A DNA stretch of 53,554 bases from contig NZ_AYSV01000100.1 of assembly GCF_000506865.1 (NCBI RefSeq), positions 1 to 53,554 of the forward strand, given 5' to 3'. The stretch is from Pelistega indica. GTDB lineage: Bacteria > Pseudomonadota > Gammaproteobacteria > Burkholderiales > Burkholderiaceae_B. A program made the position numbers and the translations under genes. Below are positions 8,912 through 17,809 of this stretch, one piece after another; within the stretch, counting starts at the first letter, position 1; every line of letters starts with the position of its first letter. Below the pieces are notes generated by a model. The model was given only the letters and a program-made list of their open reading frames with translations, had not been told where the DNA came from and made no database searches.

Positions 8912-10012
8912 TTAGGCGAGACATTGAGTCAAGCCTTGCTTGAAAATTTCTTGTGGTAATTTTCTGCCGATAAACACAATTTTGTTATGTTTTTTCTCAT
9001 TGCTACCCCAAGGTTTACCTGGGTTGGTGCCTAAAATCATGTGTACCCCTTGCAGTAAATAACGTACTGGAGCACCTTTTATATAAAGAATGCCTTTGTA
9101 ACGGTATAAATCAGGGCCATACACTTGGACTAAACCACTTAAAAAATCATCTAGTTTAATGGGGTCAAATGGTTTATCCGAGGTAAATAAGAAAGCACCA
9201 ATTTCATCATCATGGTGCGCATGGTGATGGTCATGGTGGTGACAATGTTCATCACACTCATGGTCATGCTTGTGGTCATGATGGCAATGCTCGTCACACT
9301 CATGGTCATGATGATGGTGGTGGTGATGTTCATGGTCGTGGTGATTATCTTCTTTGAGAAATTCTGGGTCAATGTCAAGGACGGCATTGAGATTGAAGCC
9401 AGAAATATCAATAATGCTATTTAAATCTACTTCTCCAAAATTAACAGGTGTAATTTTGGCTCGTGGATTCATATGGACTAGGCGCTTATAAAGAGCTTTG
9501 TGTTCTTCCTCACTGACTAAGTCAAGTTTTGATAGTAGAATACGATCGGCAAAACCTACTTGTTGTTGTGCTTCTGGTTGGGTATCAAGTGTTTCCATAC
9601 CATGTTTGGCATCAACAACAGTGATTACCGCATCCAACATATAGTAGCTAGCGACTTCTTCATCAATAAAAAATGTTTGGCAAACTGGTCCAGGATTGGC
9701 TACGCCAGTTGTTTCAATCATTACGCGCTCAAAAGAAAGCTCGCCTTTTTCACGTCGTTCTTTTAAGTCTAGTAATGTACGCTGTAAATCTCCACGTACG
9801 GTACAACATACGCAGCCATTGTTTAACTCAATGATTTCTTCTTCTGAGTCTTGAACCAACAGTTCGTTATCAATACTTTCGGGCCCAAACTCGTTTTCAA
9901 TGACAGCAATGCGACGACCATGAAATTCAGTCAGAATACGTTTTAAAAGGGTTGTCTTTCCAGAACCCAAAAAACCAGTCAAAACAGTGACAGGAACCAT
10001 TTTATTGCTCAT
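8912..10012 (-). CDS. CobW/COG0523-family GTPase, probable zinc metallochaperone
   Basis: A G3E-family P-loop GTPase of 366 residues. Walker A is GFLGSGKTT (13-21), the metal-binding CxCC motif is GCVCC (66-70), IETTGVANP is the switch/Walker B region and LLSKLD the guanine-specificity motif. A long His/Asp/Cys-rich insert at about 225-280 is followed by the CobW C-terminal domain (YRYKGILYIKG). Members next to zur act in zinc allocation under zinc limitation, and that role is inferred from this context. The start at 10012 has AGGA seven bases upstream. It lies 187 bases after zur on the same strand; a TTGACA about 50 bases upstream hints at its own promoter, but no good -10 was found. Confidence 0.9.
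   Translation of the reverse strand: MSNKMVPVTVLTGFLGSGKTTLLKRILTEFHGRRIAVIENEFGPESIDNELLVQDSEEEIIELNNGCVCCTVRGDLQRTLLDLKERREKGELSFERVMIETTGVANPGPVCQTFFIDEEVASYYMLDAVITVVDAKHGMETLDTQPEAQQQVGFADRILLSKLDLVSEEEHKALYKRLVHMNPRAKITPVNFGEVDLNSIIDISGFNLNAVLDIDPEFLKEDNHHDHEHHHHHHHDHECDEHCHHDHKHDHECDEHCHHHDHHHAHHDDEIGAFLFTSDKPFDPIKLDDFLSGLVQVYGPDLYRYKGILYIKGAPVRYLLQGVHMILGTNPGKPWGSNEKKHNKIVFIGRKLPQEIFKQGLTQCLA
9209..9347 (-). repeat. His-rich coding repeat in the CobW-family GTPase
   Basis: Codons for His and Asp dominate this stretch. Within it, a 42-bp unit repeats once: 9241-9268 matches 9283-9310 with three differences in 28 bases. The unit encodes a peptide with the core ECDEHCHH in both copies, so two Cys-His clusters lie inside the His-rich arm. 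Confidence 0.8.
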
Positions 10013-10199
10013 TTTATTTCCTAGTGCAGGTAAAAATGCTATCAAGCCAGACAGCATAACATGTCAATACTACATGTATATGACATCATAGGTTTTAGCA
10101 TAGTTTTCAAAATATCGCACCTAAATATGGGCAAAATGAAAAATAACAAGGCTGAAAGTGCAAAAAATGTATTTTCTGTGCTCAATAAGGGAAACTTGT

Positions 10200-10691
10200 C
10201 TATAAATTTTTGGATAAATGATTTTTTTTACAATTTGAACAAGTGGCTCGAATTTCTGTTTCGTGAGTATTAGGGCTAAAGCCAACATCATTTAAAAGAG
10301 CATTTAGCTTTTTACTAATATCAGGGGCGCTGATTTCTTTTACGGCACCACATTCGGTACAAACGGCGAGCAAGTCGTGGTGATGTTCGTGGCCTTCGTG
10401 ATCCTGATGAATATGTTGACAAGCAGTCCAGCCATTAATAGCATCAAGCCTATGAATAAACCCTTCTTCGGCTAAAAAATCTAAGGCACGATAAACCGTA
10501 GCAGGCTTAGCGTTAGGCATGATAGCCTGAATTTTGCTGAGTAATTCGTAAGCTTTTAGGCTACGACCATCTTGGAGCATTAGCGCAAGAACTTGGGCTC
10601 TAATAGGTGTTAAGCGTTTTCCCCTTGCGTCACAAAGTGCTGCGGCTTCTGACAGGCTTTTTTGTACTGATTGTGGTGATAAGCTTTGCAT
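10200..10691 (-). CDS. zur: Zur, zinc-responsive Fur-family repressor
   Basis: A 163-residue Fur-superfamily regulator. The N-terminal winged helix contains GKRLTPIRAQVLALML and KPATVYRALDFLAEEG. The dimerisation domain holds the regulatory metal ligands in a His-rich stretch (HQDHEGHEHHHD). The structural zinc site is CTECG plus CSNC. With zinc bound, Zur represses uptake genes. It is divergent from the znuCBA operon, and a perfect Zur-type palindrome sits between them, close to its own start, so autoregulation is likely. The start at 10691 leaves a short leader containing the operator. Zur rather than Fur or PerR is favoured by the znu neighbours and the operator sequence. Confidence 0.92.
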   Translation of the reverse strand: MQSLSPQSVQKSLSEAAALCDARGKRLTPIRAQVLALMLQDGRSLKAYELLSKIQAIMPNAKPATVYRALDFLAEEGFIHRLDAINGWTACQHIHQDHEGHEHHHDLLAVCTECGAVKEISAPDISKKLNALLNDVGFSPNTHETEIRATCSNCKKNHLSKNL

Positions 10692-10707
10692 TTACGACCC
10701 TAAAATG

Positions 10708-10728
10708 TAATGTTATATTATAACATTA
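10708..10728. promoter_or_regulatory. Zur operator (Zur box) between zur and the znu operon
   Basis: TAATGTTATA and TATAACATTA form a perfect 10-bp inverted repeat around one central base. This matches the AATGTTATA-TATAACATT core of proteobacterial Zur boxes. A TATAAT at 10732-10737 lies four bases downstream on the plus strand, so a bound repressor would cover the -35 region of the znu promoter. The box is also only 17 bases from the zur start codon, consistent with control in both directions. Confidence 0.9.
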
Positions 10729-10771
10729 TGCTATAATGCATGAAAATAAAACGAATAGTTGATGATTATCT

Positions 10772-10963
10772 ATGAATTTTACAATGAAAACGAGTGCTTA
10801 TGGCGATTCCTTGGATGCTCAAGCGGAGGTAGTGAGTCCGACTGACTTATCCAAGTGTTCAAGTACTATATGGCTGCAGTCAGCCTATTCTAGAGTATTT
10901 CCTTTAAGCTTGTTAATTGCTTTATTATGGCTATTGGTGGCTAATGTTTTAGGTTGGATTTAA
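10772..10963 (+). CDS. 63-residue membrane mini-protein, first frame of the znu operon
   Basis: Not recognised. The frame encodes 63 residues: a polar N-terminal half with a single Cys (DLSKCSST), then a hydrophobic C-terminal segment containing FPLSLLIALLWLLVANVLGW that would make one transmembrane helix. Its TAA ends at 10963 and the znuC ATG begins at the next base, the spacing expected of translationally coupled genes. It starts 35 bases after the -10 under the Zur box, so it would be the first product of the zinc-starvation transcript. The ribosome site is weak. It might be a real small zinc-transport partner, a leader whose translation controls znuC, or a chance frame. The strict abutment to znuC favours a real gene. 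Confidence 0.5.
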   Translation: MNFTMKTSAYGDSLDAQAEVVSPTDLSKCSSTIWLQSAYSRVFPLSLLIALLWLLVANVLGWI

Positions 10964-11680
10964 ATGTTTGCCATTAGGGTGTCTGATTTGTCGGTCGGTC
11001 AACGAGACAACTCTCAAAATGAAATTTTAAAAAAAATAAATGGACAATTTGAAAAAGGTTCGATGACGGCAATACTTGGCCCTAATGGAGCTGGTAAGTC
11101 AACATTAATTAAAGCTATCACAGGGGTTATTCAGCCATCATCAGGCAGTATAGAAATTGCGCCAGATTTAACGTCAGGTATTGGATTACTTCCCCAAAAA
11201 AATGAAATTGATCATGCATTTCCCATTACTGTTTTTGACTTAGTGGCTATGGGAGCATGGAAGCGTGTCGGTGCCTTTAGAGCATATTCTTCCCAAGAAA
11301 GAGACTATATTCATCAGGCATTAACGTCAGTTGGTCTTCAACATAATGCTAATCAGTTAATAGGCACCTTGTCGGGAGGACAATTTCAGCGTGCTTTATT
11401 TGCTCGGTTGATTGTTCGACGCCCTGATGTTTATATTTTAGATGAGCCATTTACAGCGATAGATGAGCATACTAGTGCAGAGTTGATGCAAATTATGTTG
11501 GATTGGCATGCGACAGGCAAAACGGTTATTGTGGTTCTACATGATGTTGAGTTAGCAAGACAAGTTTTCCCTCAAACCCTACTATTAGCACGTGAAGTGG
11601 TTGCATGGGGGGAGACACAGTCAATATTGACTGAAGATAATTTGCAAAAAGCTCGACGGTTAGCATTACAGGGGTTCTAA
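10964..11680 (+). CDS. znuC: ZnuC, zinc ABC transporter ATPase
   Basis: A 238-residue ABC ATPase that powers high-affinity zinc import. Walker A is GPNGAGKST (39-47), the Q-loop is in LLPQKNEIDH, the signature is LSGGQFQR, Walker B is VYILDEPF and the switch histidine is in VVLHDVE. It follows the mini-protein without a gap and precedes znuB by one base. Manganese transporters use very similar ATPases; zinc is inferred from the Zur operator and the His-rich ZnuA. Confidence 0.92.
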   Translation: MFAIRVSDLSVGQRDNSQNEILKKINGQFEKGSMTAILGPNGAGKSTLIKAITGVIQPSSGSIEIAPDLTSGIGLLPQKNEIDHAFPITVFDLVAMGAWKRVGAFRAYSSQERDYIHQALTSVGLQHNANQLIGTLSGGQFQRALFARLIVRRPDVYILDEPFTAIDEHTSAELMQIMLDWHATGKTVIVVLHDVELARQVFPQTLLLAREVVAWGETQSILTEDNLQKARRLALQGF

Positions 11681-11681
11681 G

Positions 11682-12536
11682 ATGTATGAAATTTTTTTAG
11701 CCCCTTTTGTTGATTTTAGTTTTATGGCGAGAGGGTTGTTTGGTGGTGTCTTTCTCGCCTTATCTACTAGTTCATTAGGCGTTTTTTTAGTGCTTAGAAG
11801 AATGAGTTTAGTCGCGGATTCGATGTCTCATGCTATTTTGCCTGGCGTTGCACTAGGCTTTCTTTTTGCTGGCATGTCGATGATGGCAATGTTTATAGGT
11901 GGTTTAGTGACTGGGCTTATTGTGGCGATAGCTGCTGGCGTTATTGCTAGGTTAACTATGCTTAAAGAAGATACGAGCTTTGCGGCTTTGTACCTTATTT
12001 CTTTAGGACTTGGGGTAGTCATTGTCTCTGCTCGTGGAACCAATATGGATTTATTGCATGTGCTGTTTGGGTCAGTACTGACATTAGATGATACAGCCTT
12101 ATTACTTATTATGATTATTAGTAGCGTATCTTTGCTTGTGCTTGCATTAGTTTATCGACCACTAATTATGGATTGTTTGGATCCTACCTTCTTTAAAGTA
12201 GATGGTGGAAAAGGCAAAACGCATATTGTGTTTTTATTGTTATTAGTCATGAATTTATTGTCGGGATTTCAGGTCTTAGGTACGTTAATGGTAGTGGGGA
12301 TGATGCTTCTACCTGCGATTGCGGCTAAGTTTATTGGAAGAACCTTAGAACAACAAATTTTTACTTCAGTGTTGATAGGCATTTGTAGTGTATATGTTGG
12401 AATGGTAATTTCCTTTCATATTAGCCTTCCAACATCGGCTTGTATTATTCTGACTGCCGGCATTATTTATCTGCTGGCGTTAAGTTTTGGCCCACAAGGT
12501 GGGTTATTAAAGCATAAGCTAAATAGGAGAAAATAA
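11682..12536 (+). CDS. znuB: ZnuB, zinc ABC transporter permease
   Basis: A 284-residue ABC-3 family permease with about eight hydrophobic segments. Family landmarks include LSTSSLGVFLVLRRMSLVAD, then DSMSHAILPGVALGF, the coupling-helix region, and GTLMVVGMMLLPAIAAKF. It forms the membrane channel of the ZnuABC importer. It begins two bases after the znuC stop and ends two bases before znuA, so the three genes are a tight operon under the Zur box. Confidence 0.93.
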   Translation: MYEIFLAPFVDFSFMARGLFGGVFLALSTSSLGVFLVLRRMSLVADSMSHAILPGVALGFLFAGMSMMAMFIGGLVTGLIVAIAAGVIARLTMLKEDTSFAALYLISLGLGVVIVSARGTNMDLLHVLFGSVLTLDDTALLLIMIISSVSLLVLALVYRPLIMDCLDPTFFKVDGGKGKTHIVFLLLLVMNLLSGFQVLGTLMVVGMMLLPAIAAKFIGRTLEQQIFTSVLIGICSVYVGMVISFHISLPTSACIILTAGIIYLLALSFGPQGGLLKHKLNRRK

Positions 12537-12538
12537 AG

Positions 12539-13582
12539 ATGAAGTTATTTTTGGCATTGGCATTAGGTATAAGTGTGGGTACATTCGCTCACGCAGAAAA
12601 TATTAAAGTAGCGACGAGTTTTTCTATTATTGAAGACATGGTTAAAAATGTTGGTGGTGATAAGGTTGAAGTGATTAATCTTGTCGGTACTGATGCAGAT
12701 ATGCACCAATATGAAATGCGTCCAGAGGATATTAAACGTTTTGCCTCTCATGGTGATATTAAAGCTTTTTTTGTAAATGGCTTAGAGTTAGATTCTTGGG
12801 CTAATAATTTAGCGATGGCGGCTGATTTTTCTGGTAAGTTAGTGGCTGTATCAGATGGTATCAAGGCTCGTAAGCTCCAAGAAGAAATAATAGGTGAGGA
12901 AAGTAAAAAAGAAGAGCATGAACATGAACACGATGATGATCATCAACATGCCAAAGAGCATGCTACACATGATCATAAGTATCATGATCACGAGCATGAA
13001 GGACATGAGCATGGACATGAAGGCCATGAGCATGGACATGAAGGCCATCACCATCATGGAAATATTGATCCCCACGCATGGCAAAGTTTAGAAAATGCGG
13101 TAGTGTATGTAGATAATATTGAAAAAACATTAAGTGAAGTAGATAAGGCAAATGCAACTTTTTATGCAGAGAATGCCAAAGCGTATAAAGCTAAACTAAC
13201 AACCTTGAATGAAGAATTAAAAAAAGCATTTGCAGCCTTACCAGCTAATCACCGTTATTTAGTGACATCACATGAAGCATTAGGTTATTTTGCGGATGCT
13301 TATGGTTTGACAGTCTTAACTCCTTTAGGTGTTGCATCGGAGTCGGAACCATCAGCAAAAGATATAGCGAATGTCATTAAAGAAATTCGTGCGAAAAATA
13401 TCCCCGCAGTATTCTTGGAAAATGTCAAAAATCCTAAATTGCTAGAGCAAATTTCACGTGAAACAGGTGCAAAAATTGGAGGCACTTTATACACAGACGC
13501 CTTAGCGAAAAGTGGGGAAGGTAGTACATATTTTGGCATGATGCAATCTAATGCACAAAAGATTTTAGAGGGCTTGAAATAA
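12539..13582 (+). CDS. znuA: ZnuA, periplasmic zinc-binding protein
   Basis: A 347-residue cluster A-I binding protein. The signal peptide is residues 1-19 (GTFAHA). Likely zinc ligands are the His of DMHQYEMRPED, the His of IDPHAWQSLEN, the His of SHEALGYFADAYG and the Asp of GTLYTDAL. Between the first two lies a long His/Glu/Asp-rich loop (about residues 119-178), the hallmark of zinc rather than manganese binders, thought to scavenge zinc. Part of the loop is a tandem 21-bp repeat. Last gene of the operon; a bidirectional terminator follows within 150 bases. Confidence 0.95.
   Translation: MKLFLALALGISVGTFAHAENIKVATSFSIIEDMVKNVGGDKVEVINLVGTDADMHQYEMRPEDIKRFASHGDIKAFFVNGLELDSWANNLAMAADFSGKLVAVSDGIKARKLQEEIIGEESKKEEHEHEHDDDHQHAKEHATHDHKYHDHEHEGHEHGHEGHEHGHEGHHHHGNIDPHAWQSLENAVVYVDNIEKTLSEVDKANATFYAENAKAYKAKLTTLNEELKKAFAALPANHRYLVTSHEALGYFADAYGLTVLTPLGVASESEPSAKDIANVIKEIRAKNIPAVFLENVKNPKLLEQISRETGAKIGGTLYTDALAKSGEGSTYFGMMQSNAQKILEGLK
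13001..13042 (+). repeat. Tandem 21-bp repeat in the ZnuA His-rich loop
   Basis: Two adjacent 21-bp units differ at one base and each encodes GHEHGHE. A partial third unit follows. Such in-frame repeats can change copy number by slippage without breaking the gene, altering the length of the metal-scavenging loop. Confidence 0.85.
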
Positions 13583-13690
13583 TATAAGAACATGCTTTCT
13601 CAAGTAAGAGAGGCATTCGATAAATTATATTCATTAGAAAACCTGCGCGTCAAAATTAACTTATGGCTTGGATATTTTAGTAGGCAAAGC

Positions 13691-13731
13691 TAAAAAATAG
13701 GTTTTGTTTTTTTTACCAAGACCTATTTTTT
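13691..13731. terminator. Bidirectional terminator between znuA and xerC
   Basis: AAAAAATAGGT and ACCTATTTTTT pair around a T-rich loop between the convergent genes. The right arm overlaps the xerC stop codon (13723-13725). Confidence 0.75.
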
Positions 13732-14682
13732 TAGTTTGGCTCTAGGGTGAGTTTGATCATACACCTTAGCTAAATGCTGGAAGTCTAGCTTAGTGTAAAT
13801 TTGAGTCGTAGAAATATTTGCATGCCCCAATAATTCTTGTACAGCTCGTAAGTCTTGAGAGGATTGTAATAAATGACTGGCAAAGCTGTGGCGTAAGACA
13901 TGGGGATGTATATTAGCAGGAATATTACTTTTTATACCTAGTTTTTTGAGTTGTAGTTGAATCACTCGAGGCGTAATTCGTGCACCTCGCTCGCCCAAGA
14001 AGAGGGCGTAAGCATCTTTCTCAGAAGTATTTGGCTTTAATAATAAGGGGCGTTTGGTAAGCCAGAACTCAATGGCTTGGACGGCTTTCTCACCGAGAGG
14101 AAGAATACGCGTTTTTTTGCCTTTACCAATAACAGTGACTTCTCGTTCTTTTAAATCTAGCCAGCCTTGTGATTCATAATGACCTGATTGATGAAATTGA
14201 ATATCAATATTAATCAATTCAGATAGACGTAAGCCACTCGAATAAAACAACTCAAAAATAGCTTGATCGCGTGCTGCAATGACTTCGTTGCCTGTGATGG
14301 CTTCACCAGTATCTAGCAAAGTTTTGGTTTGGTCAGTACTCAGTGCTTTTGGTAGGCTGCGAGCAATTTTAGGTGCTTTGATATCCAAGGTTGGGTTAAT
14401 AGCAAGATGTGCTTGCAAACAATACCATTTATAAAAACTACGCCAGGTCGATAATAGTCGTGCTAATGATCGGGGACTATAGTCTTGAGAGTGTAATCTA
14501 GCAATAGCAGATCTAATTTGAGTAGGTGAAATTTGTAGCAGTGAATGCTGAGGGTACAGCTCTACTAATTGAGCCATATCACGTTCATAAGCAGAAAGTG
14601 TATGAGAGGAATAGCGCCTTTCTTTTGAAAGATAGTTAAGCCATTCATTGATAGCTGTAGAGCTGTCCTCAATATTCATCAT
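13723..14682 (-). CDS. xerC: XerC tyrosine recombinase
   Basis: A 319-residue tyrosine recombinase that, with XerD, resolves chromosome dimers at dif during division. The catalytic set is complete: R152 (SSGLRLSEL), K187 (VIGKGKK), H261 and R264 (HPHVLRHSFASH), H287 (LLGHANIS) and the nucleophile Y296 (TTQIYTK). The N-terminal core-binding domain (WLNYLSKERRYSSHTLSAY) is typical. It is last in the dapF-DUF484-xerC group, an arrangement conserved in proteobacteria, which favours XerC over XerD or a phage integrase. The stop codon is buried in the shared terminator. Confidence 0.93.
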   Translation of the reverse strand: MMNIEDSSTAINEWLNYLSKERRYSSHTLSAYERDMAQLVELYPQHSLLQISPTQIRSAIARLHSQDYSPRSLARLLSTWRSFYKWYCLQAHLAINPTLDIKAPKIARSLPKALSTDQTKTLLDTGEAITGNEVIAARDQAIFELFYSSGLRLSELINIDIQFHQSGHYESQGWLDLKEREVTVIGKGKKTRILPLGEKAVQAIEFWLTKRPLLLKPNTSEKDAYALFLGERGARITPRVIQLQLKKLGIKSNIPANIHPHVLRHSFASHLLQSSQDLRAVQELLGHANISTTQIYTKLDFQHLAKVYDQTHPRAKLKK

Positions 14683-14703
14683 TGCCTCAAGTATATGTAT
14701 GTT

Positions 14704-15456
14704 CTATGCTGGGTCTAATTCAGGATAATCATCATCCTCAGCATTATGGCTATTTTGTTCTTGCTCGTCTTCTTGAGTGGTAATCGAAACTTCTTCATCC
14801 ATAATTGAAGGAGCAAGACGTGAAATGGCAGCACTTGCTAGGTAACCAAGATTTTCAAGGAAGAATACGCCCATGTCAGGATAGAAATGTTTCGCATCTT
14901 GACTAGCAAATACTAGGGCGCCAATGGCGATGTCATTCACATACAAAGGTGCAATACCGATAGAACCAGCGGGATTACTTAACCAAGCCGCGATGCCGGG
15001 GTGGATATCTGAGCCTGTATAAGGAGCAACCAATGATTTGATATATTGTTGAACCTCAACATTTTCTTCTAGCTGGTAGTCTTCTAGTTGGTCAAACCCC
15101 CAAAGTAATAATTCAACTTCAAGTTCAGGAAAAGCGTCTTGTAAACCAGTCACAATAGCTGCTGGAATTAATTCCTCTTCTTTTTGTGCTAATAGCGTTG
15201 CACACCAATCTGTGATAGTGTCATTAATTCCTTGATTTTCAACAGCAATATCACCTAACTCATATAAATTATTTTGCGTAGAGTGTAAGCGGTCACGTAG
15301 GGTGCTTACTTGTTTTTCCAGTAACGATAATGATCCAGGTCCGTCAGGGTTAGGAACACGAATCTCAGAAAAAATATCAGCATGTTCAGTTAAAAAATTT
15401 GGGTTATTACGCAGAAACTCTGCAATTACCTCTGGAGATAGATGTTCATTTGTCAT
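14704..15456 (-). CDS. DUF484 family protein
   Basis: A 250-residue DUF484 protein. The N-terminus has the family signature [20 protein letters not shown], followed by a helical stretch ([13 protein letters not shown]) and a GAF-like domain in the second half ([27 protein letters not shown]). The C-terminal tail is acidic. It overlaps dapF by four bases and lies 21 bases before xerC. Its biochemical role is not established; the conserved link to xerC suggests a part in the same cellular process. Confidence 0.9.
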   Translation of the reverse strand: MTNEHLSPEVIAEFLRNNPNFLTEHADIFSEIRVPNPDGPGSLSLLEKQVSTLRDRLHSTQNNLYELGDIAVENQGINDTITDWCATLLAQKEEELIPAAIVTGLQDAFPELEVELLLWGFDQLEDYQLEENVEVQQYIKSLVAPYTGSDIHPGIAAWLSNPAGSIGIAPLYVNDIAIGALVFASQDAKHFYPDMGVFFLENLGYLASAAISRLAPSIMDEEVSITTQEDEQEQNSHNAEDDDYPELDPA

Positions 15457-16343
15457 GGGTTTAATACCTGTGTTGGAATGGAGGCAACTAGTTTATCAAT
15501 ATCAATTGAGCCCGAATAAACAGTGGTTGCTGGTCCAGTCATTTCAATTTCTTGATGGTCATAATCAATGATTAAATCACCACCTTGAGTGTGTACGGTT
15601 ACGGGGCTTTGTAAAAGACCACGGCGAATACCAGCGACAGCGGCAGCACAAGCACCAGTACCACAAGCCAATGTTTCTCCGGCACCACGCTCATAAACGC
15701 GTAGCTTAATTTCATGGGTATTTACAATTTGCATAAAACCCGCATTAACTCGATTTTTAAAACGTGGATGAGACTCAATTAATGGGCCTTGTTCTAATAC
15801 GGGTGCAGTAGCGATATCTTCAACTACTTGAACCACATGTGGATTAGAGATACCAACGACAGATAATGTTACCTGATCATGGTTAGGCAAAGGTAATACC
15901 CATAAGGTATCTTCACCTTGCTGAGTACTAGCTAAATCCGTTGTATCAAATGCAATGGCATCCGGTGTAAAACGAGTTTGCCCCATTTTTACTGATACCG
16001 TGTGATCCTCATGTTCTTTAAGGATAATAAGTCCTGTCGCAATTTCAGCCTTTAGAGGATTACGCCCAGATAATTTTTGCTCATGTACAAAACGCACAAA
16101 ACAACGCGACCCATTACCGCAATGCTCCACTTCGCTACCATCTGCATTAAAAATACGATAGCGAAAATCAGCTTCTGGATGAGTAGGCTCTTCAACTAAA
16201 AGGATCTGATCCGCGCCAATACCAAATTGTCGATGGGCGATGGCTCTTGCACGTTCAGGAGTCATTTGTATCGATTGACGTACACCATCAAGCACCACAA
16301 AATCATTACCAACGCCATGCATTTTTGTAAAGTTCCAAATCAT
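15453..16343 (-). CDS. dapF: Diaminopimelate epimerase
   Basis: A 296-residue PLP-independent epimerase that converts LL- to meso-diaminopimelate for lysine and peptidoglycan synthesis. The two catalytic cysteines are C75 (EHCGNGSRC) and C227 ([11 protein letters not shown]). The N-terminus [20 protein letters not shown] is typical. The stop overlaps the DUF484 start by four bases, indicating translational coupling. The gene begins 12 bases after gatB ends, so it may also receive transcription from gatCAB. Confidence 0.96.
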   Translation of the reverse strand: MIWNFTKMHGVGNDFVVLDGVRQSIQMTPERARAIAHRQFGIGADQILLVEEPTHPEADFRYRIFNADGSEVEHCGNGSRCFVRFVHEQKLSGRNPLKAEIATGLIILKEHEDHTVSVKMGQTRFTPDAIAFDTTDLASTQQGEDTLWVLPLPNHDQVTLSVVGISNPHVVQVVEDIATAPVLEQGPLIESHPRFKNRVNAGFMQIVNTHEIKLRVYERGAGETLACGTGACAAAVAGIRRGLLQSPVTVHTQGGDLIIDYDHQEIEMTGPATTVYSGSIDIDKLVASIPTQVLNP

Positions 16344-16354
16344 GCCATTAATCC

Positions 16355-17809
16355 TTAAGCAAGTTTGCTTTTGAGTAACTCATTGACTTGGGCTGGGTTA
16401 GCTTTGCCTTTAGCGGCTTTCATCACTTGACCAACTAAAGAGTTAAAGGCTTTTTCCTTGCCGGAACGGTACTCTTCAACAATAGCTGGGTTAGCTGCCA
16501 ATACGTCATCAATCATTTTACTGATAGCCCCAGTGTCGCTAATTTGTTTTAGTCCTTTAGCCTCAATAATAGCATCTACATCAGCGTTATGCTCTCCAGC
16601 CCACATTGCTTGGAATACATCACGAGCGATTTTATTGGAAATGGTATTGTCATTAATACGCTGAATAAGTTTAGCCAGATTAGCTGGTTGAACAGGACAG
16701 TCTGAAAATTCTTTTTCATCGCGATTTAAGCTTGCCATGACATCGCCCATGACCCAGTTGGCTACAATTTTGGCGTTTTCTTTGCCAGAAGCATCAACAA
16801 CTTGCTCAAAATAATCAGAAATAGGACGACTCAACGTTAATTGTGCTGCATGATAAGCAGATAAACTAAAATCTTGCTCATAACGCGCACGACGTGCCGC
16901 AGGTAATTCAGGCATGTCCGCTTTGACTTTATCCATCCATTCTTGTGAAATGATTAATGGTGGTAGATCAGGGCAAGGGAAGTAACGATAGTCATGAGCG
17001 TCTTCTTTGCTACGCATACTACGAGTTTCATCTTTTGTTTCATCGTATAGACGAGTTTCCTGAACAACTTTTCCACCGTCTTCAATCAGTTCTATTTGGC
17101 GACGAGCCTCAAATAAAATAGCTCTCTCCAAGAAACGGAATGAGTTAACGTTTTTAATTTCTGTGCGCGTTCCAAATTCACTGGCTCCTTTGGGGCGTAC
17201 GGAAACGTTTGCATCTACACGGAAAGAGCCTTCTTGCATATTACCGTCACAAATGCCTAGCCAGACAACTAAGCCATGCAATGCTCGAGCATAGGCGACA
17301 GCTTCAGCAGCAGAGCGTAATTCTGGTTCAGTCACGATTTCTAATAATGGTGTACCAGCACGATTCAGGTCAATTCCTGTTGATAACTCACCATGTGGCC
17401 CAGTGAAGTCATCGTGCAGTGATTTACCAGCATCCTCTTCAAGATGGGCACGAGTAAGATTTAAGGTTTTTTCCTCTTCACCGACGAAAAAACTTACTTT
17501 ACCACCAAGTACTACAGGTAGCTCAAATTGGCTAGTCTGATAGTTTTTGGGAGAGTCAGGATAGAAATAGTGTTTACGTGCGAAAATAGACAAAGGAGCA
17601 ACTTTGGCGCCAATAGCTAGACCAAAGGCGATAGCTTTAGCAACGGCTTCTTTGTTCATTACTGGTAGACTGCCAGGTAATGCCATATCCACAAGGTTGG
17701 CTTGAGTATTTGGCGCAGCACCAAATGCTGTGCTACTACCAGAGAAAATTTTAGATTTGGTTGAAAGCTGTACGTGTGTTTCTAAACCAATAACAATTTC
17801 CCAGCTCAT
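16355..17809 (-). CDS. gatB: Asp-tRNA(Asn)/Glu-tRNA(Gln) amidotransferase subunit B
   Basis: A 484-residue GatB, the tRNA-binding and kinase subunit that activates mischarged Glu-tRNA(Gln) or Asp-tRNA(Asn). Landmarks are [57 protein letters not shown] and [13 protein letters not shown], with the C-terminal YqeY-like tail. The ATG at 17809 is preceded by GGAGGTGAAATA, a strong ribosome site, and overlaps the gatA stop by one base (TAATG). A longer frame to 17839 is unlikely. Confidence 0.96.
   Translation of the reverse strand: MSWEIVIGLETHVQLSTKSKIFSGSSTAFGAAPNTQANLVDMALPGSLPVMNKEAVAKAIAFGLAIGAKVAPLSIFARKHYFYPDSPKNYQTSQFELPVVLGGKVSFFVGEEEKTLNLTRAHLEEDAGKSLHDDFTGPHGELSTGIDLNRAGTPLLEIVTEPELRSAAEAVAYARALHGLVVWLGICDGNMQEGSFRVDANVSVRPKGASEFGTRTEIKNVNSFRFLERAILFEARRQIELIEDGGKVVQETRLYDETKDETRSMRSKEDAHDYRYFPCPDLPPLIISQEWMDKVKADMPELPAARRARYEQDFSLSAYHAAQLTLSRPISDYFEQVVDASGKENAKIVANWVMGDVMASLNRDEKEFSDCPVQPANLAKLIQRINDNTISNKIARDVFQAMWAGEHNADVDAIIEAKGLKQISDTGAISKMIDDVLAANPAIVEEYRSGKEKAFNSLVGQVMKAAKGKANPAQVNELLKSKLA

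Noticed and set aside
9151-9424. Open frames on both strands rich in Met, Thr or Val opposite the His-rich GTPase arm
   Set aside because: They are shadows of CAT/CAC/GAT codon repeats in the real gene, with low-complexity products and no ribosome sites.
10070-10095. ATGTCA...TGACAT inverted repeat upstream of the CobW-type GTPase as a second Zur box
   Set aside because: The arms are only 6 bp, far apart, and do not resemble the TAATGTTATA core of the clear Zur box.
10061-10273. 70-residue plus-strand frame between the GTPase gene and zur
   Set aside because: It overlaps the end of zur, has no ribosome site and a composition typical of A+T-rich intergenic sequence.
13001-13042. Direct repeats considered as a CRISPR array
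   Set aside because: Units are 21 bp, adjacent, without spacers and in frame in znuA.
12851-13157. Several frames overlapping the ZnuA His-rich loop
   Set aside because: Same effect of repetitive His/Glu codons; the znuA frame is continuous and carries all family motifs.
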